A stretch of DNA of 64,000 nucleotides from Paenibacillus macerans (GCF_900454495.1 NZ_UGSI01000001.1:2046001-2110000), one strand, 5' to 3'. Shown: positions 51,318 through 61,117, numbered from the stretch's first letter. Program-made: numbers and translations. The notes: generated from the letters alone by a model not told the origin.

Positions 51318-52964
51318 TTATTTAAATTTCCCCGCATCGATCGCCGCCTGCTTTTCGTCCAAAATTTCTTGATACCCGGCGTCAAGATACGTTTTCTTGG
51401 CCGCCTCGTAGGTGGCGTCGAACTCGGCTTCGGGCGCGATGGCAATCTTCACGTACAGCTCCTGGAAAAGCGAATTGAGATCGGCCTTGTATTCGTTCAC
51501 CTTCTCCAGTACGACGCTATAGAGAGCGTCCGGCGTGCGGAATTCCGCATACTTGTCGTAATAGGCCAATGATTGTTCGGCCAAAGCTTCGTAACCCGGA
51601 GGCGACATGCTGCGGAGGTAGGCCTCGCGCATTTTTTGCGGATCGTCGTATTTCACGGTTTCGATGACAAGGCACCAGTAGTCTTTGTTGTTGTTTTGGG
51701 AAAGGGCCGATTCGCCTTTAAAATCCGCGTTTTTCACGGCAATGCCGTCGGCATCAAGCGTATAATTCTGGCCTTCGACGCCGTTCTGCAGGAAAAACAG
51801 ATTTTCCGGCTGGCTCATCCATTCCAGGTACATCCAAACTGCGGCTCGTTCCATATCGGTGGTTTCATAGTTGATGCCCATAATCATGCCGAATGGCCAG
51901 TAGGCGCGTCCCTGCGGCTTGCGTCCCTCCGGCGTTATGGCCTGAGTATCCAGGACGGCGAATTCCGCATCCGGGTTGTTCTTCAGCGTAGCGGAGATGA
52001 CGTCGGTATTGCTTGAGAGGTAGAAAAAGTATGTCCCGGTCTTGCCCGCGACGAACTCGGCCTTGATTTTATTGTCGTCATCGCGCAGATAAAATTCCTT
52101 GTCAATCAAACCGTTGTTGTATTGATAGTTCAGGTTGCGCAAATAGCGCTCGGTGTCGGCGGTGGTCAGATCGGCAACCCCGAGATCGGAGTACAGCGCG
52201 CGGTATTTCTCGTCGACCGGCCAATCGCGGAAGGGGTAATTAAAGGTATAGTTGTTCTTCTTGAGGCTTTCGCCGCCGGCGCCAAGACCGGATTCCTTCC
52301 ACTTCGCAAGCATTTCGTTAAATTTCTCAAGCGAAGTCAGGTCCTCCAATTTCATGCCGACCTTCTCCACCCAATCCTTCCGGATCAGCGCCGTAAAGCT
52401 GTCCAAGCTCGGACGCTCGCCGAAGAAAAACACGTTTTCGCCTTCTACGGCGCCATATTGTTTAATGGTGTCGCCCATGTTCTTCCAATACGTAGGGGCG
52501 TAATGGGCAATTTCATCCCAGTTCAGCTCCTGCATGACGCCCTCGCCATAGTAGGCCAGCGCCTGCGGCATATCGTAGTGGAAAATGATGTCCGGCGCTT
52601 TATGGGAGGCCAGCAGCTGCTCATAGTCCGTAACCTCGTTGCTGCGGGTGATCGGCACGTACTTAAGGGTGACGTTATACTTGTCGCCGAACTCTTTTTG
52701 TATCCAGCGCGTGTAGTAATTGTCGGTCACGTTCCAGCCCTCGAACGCCCGTTCATAAACCGGAATTTCCAAAGTGACGTTTTCGGGAAAACCGGACGAG
52801 TAATCCGGATAATCGCCCCCGGCGCTGTTGTTCGCGGCTGGAGGCCGCTCGGAGGAATTGCCGTTCGGATTCGCGCTTTTGTTGCCGCCGTTCATGCAGC
52901 CTGTCAGCAACCCCAAGGTGACAAATAAAGCCAAACACAAAGAAATGATTTTCTTCTTGCCCAT
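51318..52964 (-). CDS. LplA/YtcQ-type substrate-binding lipoprotein
   Basis: GGGGGAAG precedes the ATG; 548 residues. The signal peptide ends with the lipobox LLTGC, followed by an Asn/Gly/Ser linker. Large Paenibacillus binding proteins of this group share EVTDYEQLLASHKAPDIIF and GIAVKNADF-like segments. Together with the two permeases it imports an oligosaccharide, most likely from rhamnogalacturonan given the GH105 gene downstream. Confidence 0.85.
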   Translation of the reverse strand: MGKKKIISLCLALFVTLGLLTGCMNGGNKSANPNGNSSERPPAANNSAGGDYPDYSSGFPENVTLEIPVYERAFEGWNVTDNYYTRWIQKEFGDKYNVTLKYVPITRSNEVTDYEQLLASHKAPDIIFHYDMPQALAYYGEGVMQELNWDEIAHYAPTYWKNMGDTIKQYGAVEGENVFFFGERPSLDSFTALIRKDWVEKVGMKLEDLTSLEKFNEMLAKWKESGLGAGGESLKKNNYTFNYPFRDWPVDEKYRALYSDLGVADLTTADTERYLRNLNYQYNNGLIDKEFYLRDDDNKIKAEFVAGKTGTYFFYLSSNTDVISATLKNNPDAEFAVLDTQAITPEGRKPQGRAYWPFGMIMGINYETTDMERAAVWMYLEWMSQPENLFFLQNGVEGQNYTLDADGIAVKNADFKGESALSQNNNKDYWCLVIETVKYDDPQKMREAYLRSMSPPGYEALAEQSLAYYDKYAEFRTPDALYSVVLEKVNEYKADLNSLFQELYVKIAIAPEAEFDATYEAAKKTYLDAGYQEILDEKQAAIDAGKFK

Positions 52965-53015
52965 AGCTTACTTCCCCCCATGAAATATGTTTGAACCTTC
53001 AATTGCCAAACGCTG

Positions 53016-53915
53016 TTATTCCTTGACGGCCCCAAGCATTACCCCCTGGACAAAATATTTCTGAATAAAAGGATACATGCAAAGGATCGGCAGGGTCGCG
53101 AATACGACGCACGACGCCTTCAGCACCTCGGGATTGCTCAGCGATACTTGCGTGGCCTCCAGCTGAAAGCTTTCGCTCGCCTGGATGACCAGGTAATACA
53201 ATTTAAGCTGGAGCGGCCGTAAATCGACCCGTTGCTTAATGTAGAACAGCGCGTCTTGATAGGCGTTCCACCGCCCAACGGCGTAAAAGAGCGACAGCGT
53301 TGCAATGATCGGCTTGGAAAGCGGCAGAACGATGCTCCATAATATCCGGAAGTGCCCCGCGCCATCGATTCTCGCCGATTCTTCAAGGCTGGTTGGAATG
53401 CTGTTCGCGATCGCCGTCTTCATAATCAGCAGATTAAACGCGCTGAACGCTTGCGGCAGAATCAGCGCCCACCAGGTATCAAGCATGCCGAGATTGCTGA
53501 TCAGCATGTATTCGGGAATGATGCCGCCGCCAAAGTACAGGGTAAACATAAAGAGGAAAGTCAGCGCCGTGCGTCCCTTCAGCTGCTTTCGGGAAAGCGG
53601 GTAGGCCGCGCAGATCGTAATAATCATGCCGAGGATGGTGAACAGGACGGTCACAACCACCGAAACATACAAGGATCGCAAAATGCTGGCGTCGGCGAAA
53701 ATTTTCCCGTACGCTTCCAGGGTAAACCCTTGCGGCCAGAGAAACACCTTGTTCGCTATTACAAAGGCATCGTCGCTTAAAGATTTCGCCGCGACGTGAA
53801 TGAACGGCAGCAGGCAGACCAGCGAGGCCATGATCAATGCGAAACGGATCAGCACATCCCAAATGTCAAATCGCCGTTTGCGATGCGCCGCCAGCGTGTT
53901 TGTGGCTGCTTTCAT
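53016..53915 (-). CDS. LplC/YtcP-type ABC permease
   Basis: A 299-residue protein with six predicted membrane segments. The EAA loop is EESARIDGAGHFRILWSIVLPLSKP (about residue 190) and the terminal motif PFIQKYFVQGVMLGAVKE is typical of LplC/YtcP. GAAAGGGGGC precedes the ATG. It forms the channel with the next permease upstream. Confidence 0.9.
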   Translation of the reverse strand: MKAATNTLAAHRKRRFDIWDVLIRFALIMASLVCLLPFIHVAAKSLSDDAFVIANKVFLWPQGFTLEAYGKIFADASILRSLYVSVVVTVLFTILGMIITICAAYPLSRKQLKGRTALTFLFMFTLYFGGGIIPEYMLISNLGMLDTWWALILPQAFSAFNLLIMKTAIANSIPTSLEESARIDGAGHFRILWSIVLPLSKPIIATLSLFYAVGRWNAYQDALFYIKQRVDLRPLQLKLYYLVIQASESFQLEATQVSLSNPEVLKASCVVFATLPILCMYPFIQKYFVQGVMLGAVKE

Positions 53916-53940
53916 ATTTCGCCCCCTTTCTATAGAGCGT

Positions 53941-54903
53941 CTACAATAGACCGTCTTCGCCGAGTTTTTTGGCGATACGGTCGGCTAGCAGCACAAGCGC
54001 AAGCCCGATGACGGACTGGAACAACCCGAGCGCGGTCGCGCGGCTGAAGTTGCCGCTTTCGATCCCCCACCTGTACACCAACACCGGGATGGTCGTTGTG
54101 AACTCCGTAGTGGCTTTGTTCTGCAAGGCAAAAATCCGCTCGAACGAGCCCTCCATCACCCTGCCCAGGTTCATGATCAAGAGTGTAACGATGGTCGCGC
54201 GGATCGAGGGCAGGGTGACGTTCCAGACTTTCCGCCAGCGCCCCGCGCCGTCCACGGTCGCCGCCTCGTACAGCTCCGGGTTGATACCGCTCATGGCGGC
54301 CAGGTAAATGATCGTTCCCCAACCCATGCTTTGCCAGACGCCGATCGCCAAATAACTGATCAGCCAGTTGGTGTCCTCCTGCAGAAACGGGATACGCGTG
54401 CCGCCAATCATCTCGATGACATTGTTGACCACGCCGTTGCTTTCGCTCAGCAATTGATAAGCGATCGCGCCGATAATAATCCAGGACAAGAAATGCGGCA
54501 GATACAGCAGCGTCTGATTAATCCGCTTGAACTTGACGCTTTTGATCTCGTTCAGCAGCAGCGCGAGCACGATGGGCATCGTGAAGCTGAACAGCAGGTC
54601 GAGCGTGTTGAGCAGCAGCGTATTGCGGACGGCGCGGCCAAAATCATGTTTGGCGAAGATTTCGGCAAACACCTCAAAGCCCACCCACTCGCTGCCCCAG
54701 AACCCCCTGGCGATTTTGTAGTCCTTAAAGGCCAGCACCAGCCCGGACATCGGCGCGTATTTGAACACCAGCACAAACGCCATGGGAATCAGCAGCAGCA
54801 AATAGAGCTGGCTGTCCCGCCGGAGATAATAAGCGAATCCCCGGCTGACCGCTTTTCGGTCCGCTAAAGCGGGTTCATTATTTGAAGCGCTTTCAACTTT
54901 CAC
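53941..54903 (-). CDS. LplB/YteP-type ABC permease
   Basis: GGGGAGGTG precedes a GTG start at 54903; 320 residues. The long N-terminal cytoplasmic stretch ends in YYLRRDSQLYLLLLIPMAF, then six membrane segments and EAA loop EAATVDGAGRWRKVWNVTLPSI. The frame is open upstream to 54984 with no ribosome site. First transport gene of the operon after the regulator. Confidence 0.88.
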   Translation of the reverse strand: MKVESASNNEPALADRKAVSRGFAYYLRRDSQLYLLLLIPMAFVLVFKYAPMSGLVLAFKDYKIARGFWGSEWVGFEVFAEIFAKHDFGRAVRNTLLLNTLDLLFSFTMPIVLALLLNEIKSVKFKRINQTLLYLPHFLSWIIIGAIAYQLLSESNGVVNNVIEMIGGTRIPFLQEDTNWLISYLAIGVWQSMGWGTIIYLAAMSGINPELYEAATVDGAGRWRKVWNVTLPSIRATIVTLLIMNLGRVMEGSFERIFALQNKATTEFTTTIPVLVYRWGIESGNFSRATALGLFQSVIGLALVLLADRIAKKLGEDGLL

Positions 54904-55138
54904 AGGTTCACCTCCCCTTACGGTATGGCCTTCCTCAAGCCATTGCCGTTCAAACCGGCAGGCGGCCCAAGCCGCCATCGGCAATGGCGAGTTTGTGTCT
55001 CATCATACCCTTCCCGCTTCGGATCGGTAAATCATGAGTTTTGATTTTTCTTATCATTTTTGATTGTTGCCCCACATTTCTTTGTCCGTTCCGAAAAATA
55101 ATCAATTTTTAATCATATGAGCAAAAATGGCGCGGTTT

Positions 55139-57409
55139 TCAGGGCGATGTCCGGCATTTGGAAGCCTTGTAGCTGCTTGGGGGCATCCCCTCGTATTTGC
55201 GGAAAAAACGGTTGAAGCTTTGAACATTATAGTAGCCGACCTCCGCGGCAATCTGCTTCATGTTCAGCTTCGTCTCCAGCAGCAGCCGCTTCGCTTTTTC
55301 GATCCGCAGCAGGTTGATGTAGTCGATTAGACTTTTTCCCGTTAGCTCGTATACGATCTTGCGCATATAGGAATAACTGATGCCGATGTCCTTGGCCATC
55401 TCTTCAAACACGATTTCCTCGCAAAAATGCGCTTCCAGGTAGCGGATGATTCGCTCCCCATACCCCGTTTCGCCCGGGTTCCGCGCAAGGTACTGAATAA
55501 TATCGCCGAAGAACTCGCGAAGATATTCCTCAAGCTCGTCAAGCGTGTCTATAGAGGCGATCGCGGAGTAAATGTTTCCCCTCCCCGCAAAAATACGCGC
55601 GGTGCTGATTTGATTTTCCCTGAGATGTTTGATGGTAACGCCGATCAATTGATTATAGATGAACATGATATTGTCATAGGAGATATACTGAGCGGATTGA
55701 ATTTCGTTTCGGATGAGCGCAAGCTCGTTCATGATGCTGTCGAGATCGCCGGTATCCAAATAGTTGAGAATACGCCTTTCATTGTTCGCGGGGTAAATAT
55801 AATTAATGCCTTGTTCGGCATCCTGCCTCCAAAACGTGATTCCGCCGCCGCCTTCGATCATGCGGTGCTTGATCACTTCCATCGCTTCCACCACGCGGTC
55901 TTGAAGCATGGAGCTCGTTTCCGCCCGGCCGCTGACGCCGATCGTTACGGAATGGCCGAGCAGCTCCGCCGCTTTGCCGCCAATCGCAGCGAGCGCTTCC
56001 TTGATTCCGTCTAAGCCGCGTTCATGTTCTTCCTGCCCGTAATTGATTACGATGGCGAAGCAGCCCTCCCCTTGGTAGGCGCAGCGCGCATGAACCCCCG
56101 CCGGAAACAAGCCGTCGCATTTCGAGATGAGGAGGTACCGATGGTAGCTGCGCGTCTCCGGGTTGGTTTTGTTCACGTACCGCCTGTAACGGTCTATGGA
56201 GACGACGGCAACCAGAAAATATGGCTCCGAGAACATTTCCGCGGCCGGTTTCGCCACTTCCCCCCGCAATAATTGGTGAATCGCCAGGCTGCGGGTATCC
56301 TGTTCCCGCTCCTGCAGCAGCTTGTAGAGCTCCTCTTCTTCCTCCTGCATCCGCCGGAACGCCGCGTCAAGGAAAGCAAGTTCACTTTTGCCCGCCACCC
56401 CCAGGTTGCCGCGGGCGCGCACGGCCCGCACCAGCTCGCGCAGCGGTTTGGACAGCCATGTCGCCAGAAAAACGGCCAATATGGATCCGATGAAAATAAG
56501 GACGGCGGTCAGCAAAAGAATACTGCGCTGCAAAGCGCGGGTTTTGGCCATCAGTTCGTCCAGCGAATAAATGCTGACATTCCACCACCCGAACAGGTTC
56601 GAGCGAGACCATGTGTACAGCAGCCGCTCGTTCCCGAGCTCATGGAACGCATATCCCTCCTTCGCCCCGCTTTCCAAAACCTCTTGCATAAACGGCTGCT
56701 TCGCGCCGTCGCTGAGCAGCAAGGTTTTATCATTGTGCGAGATGATGGTGCCGTCCGATTTCATGAGCAGGTAGCCATGTCCGCCCGGCTCCGCCGAACG
56801 CAAATACGCCCCGATTTGCTTTTCCCGCAAATTGACCACGATCGTGCCGCGCGTCGTGGTGGAAAGACGGTTTAACGGCAGCACATACGAAACGACGGTT
56901 TCCCCTGAAGCCATCCGGCGGGGATACCAGACGCCGCTGATCCCCCGGCGTCCGGCAAGAGCTTCGTCCATCCATCCGATCGGCTCGTACCGGTCCAGCG
57001 TCGTAATGCCTTTGTCGGTGGAAACCACATAATCCGCACCGTTAAGATAAAAATAGGACGAGTATACGCCGTCCACCCGGTGATTCAAATTCACCAGTTC
57101 CTTAAGCACCGACAACGCACCGCTCACATTGTTGTAATTTTCATTAAGCTCGGCGAAGGTCTCAAAGCTGCGAATACGGTCGAAGATGCTGGTGGCGGCC
57201 AGGCGCACCGTGTCTTGGGCCAGGTTGTTCAGCGCATTTTCGTTCAGCTTGCGGTTGGCGTTCAATCCCGCTAATGAAGATTCCGCGATGGCGTCTTCCG
57301 AATTGCCCATAATCTGCGCCCCGCTGTACCAGGTCAGGATTGTCACGGGAACTGCCATGACGCAAAACAGGATCAGCCCCAGTTGAAGCATCATCGGAAT
57401 TCGTTTCAT
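55139..57409 (-). CDS. membrane-anchored AraC-family regulator with Cache-type sensor
   Basis: GAGGGGAAAA precedes the ATG at 57409; 756 residues. A membrane segment near the N-terminus, an extracellular dCache-like sensor (about 35-290, with GVWYPRRMASGETVVSYVLPL), a second membrane segment (about 300), a cytoplasmic linker domain and a C-terminal AraC DNA-binding domain (EEMAKDIGISYSYMRKIVYEL, MKQIAAEVGYYNVQSFNRFFRKYEG). It presumably senses the extracellular sugar and activates the LplB/C/A-GH105 genes downstream. Confidence 0.88.
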   Translation of the reverse strand: MKRIPMMLQLGLILFCVMAVPVTILTWYSGAQIMGNSEDAIAESSLAGLNANRKLNENALNNLAQDTVRLAATSIFDRIRSFETFAELNENYNNVSGALSVLKELVNLNHRVDGVYSSYFYLNGADYVVSTDKGITTLDRYEPIGWMDEALAGRRGISGVWYPRRMASGETVVSYVLPLNRLSTTTRGTIVVNLREKQIGAYLRSAEPGGHGYLLMKSDGTIISHNDKTLLLSDGAKQPFMQEVLESGAKEGYAFHELGNERLLYTWSRSNLFGWWNVSIYSLDELMAKTRALQRSILLLTAVLIFIGSILAVFLATWLSKPLRELVRAVRARGNLGVAGKSELAFLDAAFRRMQEEEEELYKLLQEREQDTRSLAIHQLLRGEVAKPAAEMFSEPYFLVAVVSIDRYRRYVNKTNPETRSYHRYLLISKCDGLFPAGVHARCAYQGEGCFAIVINYGQEEHERGLDGIKEALAAIGGKAAELLGHSVTIGVSGRAETSSMLQDRVVEAMEVIKHRMIEGGGGITFWRQDAEQGINYIYPANNERRILNYLDTGDLDSIMNELALIRNEIQSAQYISYDNIMFIYNQLIGVTIKHLRENQISTARIFAGRGNIYSAIASIDTLDELEEYLREFFGDIIQYLARNPGETGYGERIIRYLEAHFCEEIVFEEMAKDIGISYSYMRKIVYELTGKSLIDYINLLRIEKAKRLLLETKLNMKQIAAEVGYYNVQSFNRFFRKYEGMPPSSYKASKCRTSP

Positions 57410-57471
57410 TTTTCCCCTCTTCCCATCATGGATTTGCCGTTGAAGCGTTACGTTCAACTCGCGAATAGATA

Positions 57472-57485
57472 TAAAAGCGCTTACA
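57472..57485 (-). promoter_or_regulatory. cre-like site upstream of the AraC sensor-regulator
   Basis: Minus strand TGTAAGCGCTTTTA, 62 bp before the start, matches the cre core TGWAANCGNT; the last two positions differ from consensus. The same core occurs upstream of the malate symporter. Confidence 0.35.
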
Positions 57486-57571
57486 CAAACGTGCGCATCT
57501 GGTTCTTCCTTATGCCGAAAGCCTTTGTCCTCATGTGAGCTTCACCGAATACACACTGGTAAATTATACAA

Positions 57572-57608
57572 CAAAAGGTGCCGGATTTTCATCCAACACC
57601 TTTTTGCT
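57572..57608. terminator. terminator of mqo
   Basis: AAAAGGTG...CACCTTTTT stem with an inner GGAT/ATCC pair and T-runs on both sides. It lies between the mqo stop (57674) and the AraC promoter region and ends the minus-strand mqo transcript. Confidence 0.75.
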
Positions 57609-57673
57609 AATGCGTGTAAAGGGTTACAAAAGAAACGGTTAATCATTCGCTATTCGTTAGCGGCAATGGTTGT

Positions 57674-59182
57674 CTAGTGCACTGCCTCCAACGGCCAAGT
57701 TTCTTTTAGCCCCAGCGTCCGGGCTGCGGAAGCATGAAGCTCGCGAATAAGCTCCGGGTTATTCGATAGTGACGCACCATAAGAAGGAATCATGGCTTTA
57801 ATCTTCGGCTCCCATGCATGGATATGTTCCGGGAAGCATTTTTGGATGACCTCGAGCATGACGGAAACGGCGGTGGAAGCGCCCGGCGATGCCCCAAGCA
57901 ACGCGGCAATGGAACCGTCGGCGGCGCTGATCACTTCCGTGCCGAATTGAAGCGTGCCTCTGCCTCCGGCAGCCGTATCTTTAATAATTTGCACGCGCTG
58001 GCCGGCCACCAGCAGATCCCAATCCTCGCTTTTCGCGTTCGGAACGAATTCCCGCAAAGCTTCCATGCGTTTTTCTTTAGACAACATTACCTGCTTGATC
58101 AGGTATGTGGTCAAGGAAGCGTTTTTGGCGCCCGCCGCCAGCATTGTGACGAGATTATGCGGTTTGACGGAAGTGATCAAATCCAACATGGAACCGAATT
58201 TCAAAAACCTTGGCGAGAAGCCGGCAAACGGTCCAAACAGCAGCGATTCTTTGTTGTCGATAAATCGGGTGTCAAGATGCGGCACGGACATCGGAGGAGC
58301 GCCGACCGGAGCTTGGCCGTACACCTTGGCATGATGCTGCGCGACAATTTCCGGGTTCTGGCATACCATAAACAATCCGCTTACCGGAAATCCGCCAATC
58401 CCTTTTCCTTCGGGAATACCGGACTTCTGCAGCAGATGGAGGCTTCCTCCCCCGCCGCCGATGAAGACGAATTTCGCCGTATGGCGGGAAACGGCACCGC
58501 TCTCGACATTCCGTACCTTCAATTCCCACGAGCCGTCAGCGGTACGTTTAATATCTTCCACATGGCGGTTAAACTGGATATCGGCGTTTTTACGTTTTAA
58601 GTGATCAAACAATATGCGCGTTAATGCGCCGAAATTAACATCCGTACCGGCTTCGCTTCTTGTGGCTGCAATAGGCTGATTGGACGTCCGGTTTTTCATC
58701 ATCAGCGGAATCCATTCTTTTAGCTGGTCCGGATCGTCGGAAAACTCCATCCCTTGGAACAGCGGGTGGTTTGAAAGCGCTTCATAACGTTTTCTCAAAA
58801 AGGTGACATCTTTTTCCCCTCGTACAAAACTCATATGAGGCACCGGCACGATAAAATCTTTAGGATTGCGAATCAGCTTGCTGTGTACGAGATAAGACCA
58901 AAACTGTTTGGAAACCTGAAACTCTTCATTCACTTTGATCGCTTTGCTGATATCAATAGACCCGTCCGGCTTCTCGACGGTATAATTCAACTCGCACAAG
59001 GAGGAATGCCCCGTCCCCGCGTTGTTCCATTCGTTGGAGCTTTCCTCCCCTGCTATGGCGCGCCGCTCGAAAACCGTAATTTCCCAGTCAGGCGCTAATT
59101 CTTTCAGCAGTGACCCCAAGGTCGCACTCATGATTCCGGCACCGATCAAGATAACGTCTGTTTTCGTTTGTCCGTTGCTCAT
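57674..59182 (-). CDS. mqo: malate:quinone oxidoreductase
   Basis: A 502-residue FAD protein: ADP-binding VILIGAGIMSATLGSLLKEL at the N-terminus, then the Mqo-specific ERRAIAGEESSNEWNNAGTGHSSLCELNYT and SKQFWSYLV, and a C-terminal GASPGASTAVSVMLEV. It oxidises malate to oxaloacetate and passes electrons to quinone at the membrane. Monocistronic, with AAGGACTG before the ATG. It adds a respiratory route for malate besides malic enzyme. Confidence 0.94.
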   Translation of the reverse strand: MSNGQTKTDVILIGAGIMSATLGSLLKELAPDWEITVFERRAIAGEESSNEWNNAGTGHSSLCELNYTVEKPDGSIDISKAIKVNEEFQVSKQFWSYLVHSKLIRNPKDFIVPVPHMSFVRGEKDVTFLRKRYEALSNHPLFQGMEFSDDPDQLKEWIPLMMKNRTSNQPIAATRSEAGTDVNFGALTRILFDHLKRKNADIQFNRHVEDIKRTADGSWELKVRNVESGAVSRHTAKFVFIGGGGGSLHLLQKSGIPEGKGIGGFPVSGLFMVCQNPEIVAQHHAKVYGQAPVGAPPMSVPHLDTRFIDNKESLLFGPFAGFSPRFLKFGSMLDLITSVKPHNLVTMLAAGAKNASLTTYLIKQVMLSKEKRMEALREFVPNAKSEDWDLLVAGQRVQIIKDTAAGGRGTLQFGTEVISAADGSIAALLGASPGASTAVSVMLEVIQKCFPEHIHAWEPKIKAMIPSYGASLSNNPELIRELHASAARTLGLKETWPLEAVH

Positions 59183-59384
59183 TTTATCAGTCCTTATAAC
59201 CTAAGATTTGCAGAAGGAGGCAGGCGCTCCTGCTTTAGTCGTGCAGCAAGCCAGGAAGTGGTATAGACACATAATTATTTTTGCAGTTAATTATATCATA
59301 GTGCATCCCCGCAAAAATGGACAAAAAATATTATTTATCCGCTTAATAAACGATAGTTATAAGGTGTTTTTGTGTGTAATCCAG
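59183..59384. other. mqo upstream region
   Basis: TATAAT on the minus strand near 59293-59298 (within TGATATAATTAAC) is a plausible -10 box for mqo; a good -35 is not clear. No gene. Confidence 0.4.
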
Positions 59385-59590
59385 AATAGCGGCACTTTAT
59401 GTACTTATATCCGGAACCCAAGTGTTTTCGCATCCATTAGCGGCATTTTAAGCACTTATTTCTCCATGAATGGTATAGAACGCGGGAAATTCCTAGAGAT
59501 TCGAGAAAATAGCGGCATAAATCTCCTCTATTTCTTTCAAATGGACGGTTACCGCTGGAATAACGACAGTTTTTACCCTTATTTTTTTCA
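59385..59590 (+). repeat. four-unit intergenic repeat, copy 4
   Basis: Units start at 59385, 59436, 59508 and 59559 (spacings 51, 72, 51): TAGCGG, TAGCGG, TAGCGG and TAACGA each followed by N11 and CTTATAT, CTTATTT, TCTATTT and CTTATTT. This copy is the closest to the consensus. Confidence 0.85.
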
Positions 59591-59707
59591 CAGCAGTTTT
59601 CCCAGCAGTTTTTCTCAGCAGTATCTTCGGACAGCCCATATTCGAGATATCGATATTATCTGATTATTCGGCCTGCAGCCCATCAACTTACTAGATCTTT
59701 AATCGAT

Positions 59708-59920
59708 TTATAAAATCGTGCTACACTCACCTTCGGGTAATCCCGAAACCTGTCCATCTCCAACTTCAATTACGATCCACCCCCCTGCTTCGGTTTTAGC
59801 AATATCCATCGTAAAAAAGTTGCTTCTAATTTGCTTGGCAATTTCCAAAAAATCATCCATATTCACTTTATCCTCAGCGTCATAAGGGGCTTCATCCCAA
59901 TACTCAAACCTATGAACCAA
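59708..59920 (-). pseudogene. C-terminal fragment of an ATP-grasp-type protein
   Basis: 70 codons ending RSNFFTMDIAKTEAGGWIVI then EVGDGQVSGLPEG, which resembles the C-terminus of the ATP-grasp (DUF4343-like) family, where the strand supplies metal and ATP ligands. The N-terminal 150 or more residues are absent and no ribosome site is seen, so it is probably a remnant. Confidence 0.55.
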
Positions 59921-59929
59921 CCTGATTTA

Positions 59930-60239
59930 AGAAAAACAAACGATATACTTATTTCATTGAATTCTTGCCAAGTCCGCCGCGGGTACTCTATTCTTCCCCA
60001 CATGGCCTCTTCTTCATAAATAATATATTTATTGAATAACCCTTGAACGATTTCTCTTAACCAAACGCTCTTTATCCCACGGTCAACATGTGTTTCCCCT
60101 CAATAAAAGCATAGACCAGGTAGGTATTATCTTGTGATGCAAATTGGATTTGGGGGAATAACTTGACGTCCCTATAGATTTTCAAAAATTGTTCCACCAA
60201 CTTAATTTGATAGGGAGAATCATATTTCAAAATATACTT
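59930..60239 (-). pseudogene. frameshifted fragment of an aminoglycoside-phosphotransferase-like kinase
   Basis: Minus strand from 60239 reads KYILKYDSPYQIKLVEQFLK, later NTYLVYAFIEGKH. After a frame change near 60080 it continues WLREIVQGLFNKYIIYEEEA and EYPRRTWQEF. The F-I-E-G and W-x-x-F patterns fit the N-lobe of APH-type kinases. The 5' end is cut by a stop directly after the Amj gene and there is no active-site loop, so it is a remnant. Confidence 0.45.
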
Positions 60240-60246
60240 TTAACGC

Positions 60247-61002
60247 TCAAAAAATCTTAATCGCAAAACTGATAAAATAGGCGGCGGGTATTAATAAGAA
60301 TTGTGCCAGTAAGGTTCCGAAAAAACGCGAAATCATCAGCAGCAAATAGATTTTCCCTAACTTCTCTTTGTAGACCGCATTATTGCAAGCCTTATCCGTA
60401 ATTAATCCTATCTGCGGATCTATAAAAATCGTCAACAATATCGTGGCCATACCGTTAATTAGCCCGGATGACTGTGATGCGGATGTGCTCAATTCAGGAA
60501 CCAAGCGCGCTGCGTAGAGGGAAGATATAACACCAACCGTATAAATAGCCGTTACCAAAACATTCAAAAGAATAAATCGCTTTGGAATCCCAAGATACCG
60601 GAACCCTGAAAGGCGGAACGACGGCTTTTGAATATAATGCCTTGTGTTTATCAATTGACCTATTGTCACACTTGAAATCAACTTTGGCAAGGACCCTGCG
60701 ATTTCAAACTTAGATATCACCCGCCCCCATAAGTTAACAAGTGTAGGAAAAAGGAGAATACCTAATATTGTGCCAAAAGATGAGGCAACTATGATAATCC
60801 TCAAATATCCTAAAACATCAAAATTCAAGTCAACCTTCCCATAGTCTATAAACTTTGCCGTCATTGGTGCTTGAATCAGATTAGCTGTCCGGGAGATCAG
60901 GACAGTAATCCCCAGTAATGAAAGTGCTACAGCAAGTTTGTTTATTTTAACCCCAGCTAAACGTAATGCGTAAGATGAAGTTTCAACCATATGTATGATC
61001 AT
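60247..61002 (-). CDS. amj: Amj-family lipid II flippase, N-terminus possibly frameshifted
   Basis: 251 residues with about six membrane segments; HMVETSSYALRLAGVKINKLAVALSL and VLISRTANLIQAPMTAKFID match Amj (YdaH), an alternative flippase for peptidoglycan precursors. The ATG at 61002 lacks a ribosome site. The frame is open further upstream (HNLIAVFILTMIIHMVE), but the ATG with AGAGGA near 61044 is one base out of frame. So a single-base frameshift near the second codon may have damaged the gene. Confidence 0.7.
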   Translation of the reverse strand: MIIHMVETSSYALRLAGVKINKLAVALSLLGITVLISRTANLIQAPMTAKFIDYGKVDLNFDVLGYLRIIIVASSFGTILGILLFPTLVNLWGRVISKFEIAGSLPKLISSVTIGQLINTRHYIQKPSFRLSGFRYLGIPKRFILLNVLVTAIYTVGVISSLYAARLVPELSTSASQSSGLINGMATILLTIFIDPQIGLITDKACNNAVYKEKLGKIYLLLMISRFFGTLLAQFLLIPAAYFISFAIKIF

Positions 61003-61117
61003 AGTTAGTATAAAAACAGCAATTAAATTATGTACCTGAATCCATATTCCTCTTGCAAAGCACTATAATCGTCGGTCAGAAATTCAGGCGGATTGGGTAA
61101 TCTCTGAACGGCCAAGG

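Noticed and set aside
54884..54898. cre-like TTGAAGCGCTTTCAA in the LplB-type gene
   Set aside because: The core is one base short of the cre consensus and it lies inside the coding sequence, so chance is likely.
59208..59663. A 151-codon plus-strand frame
   Set aside because: It spans the mqo upstream region and repeat quartet copy 4; the open frame follows from the spacing of the repeat.
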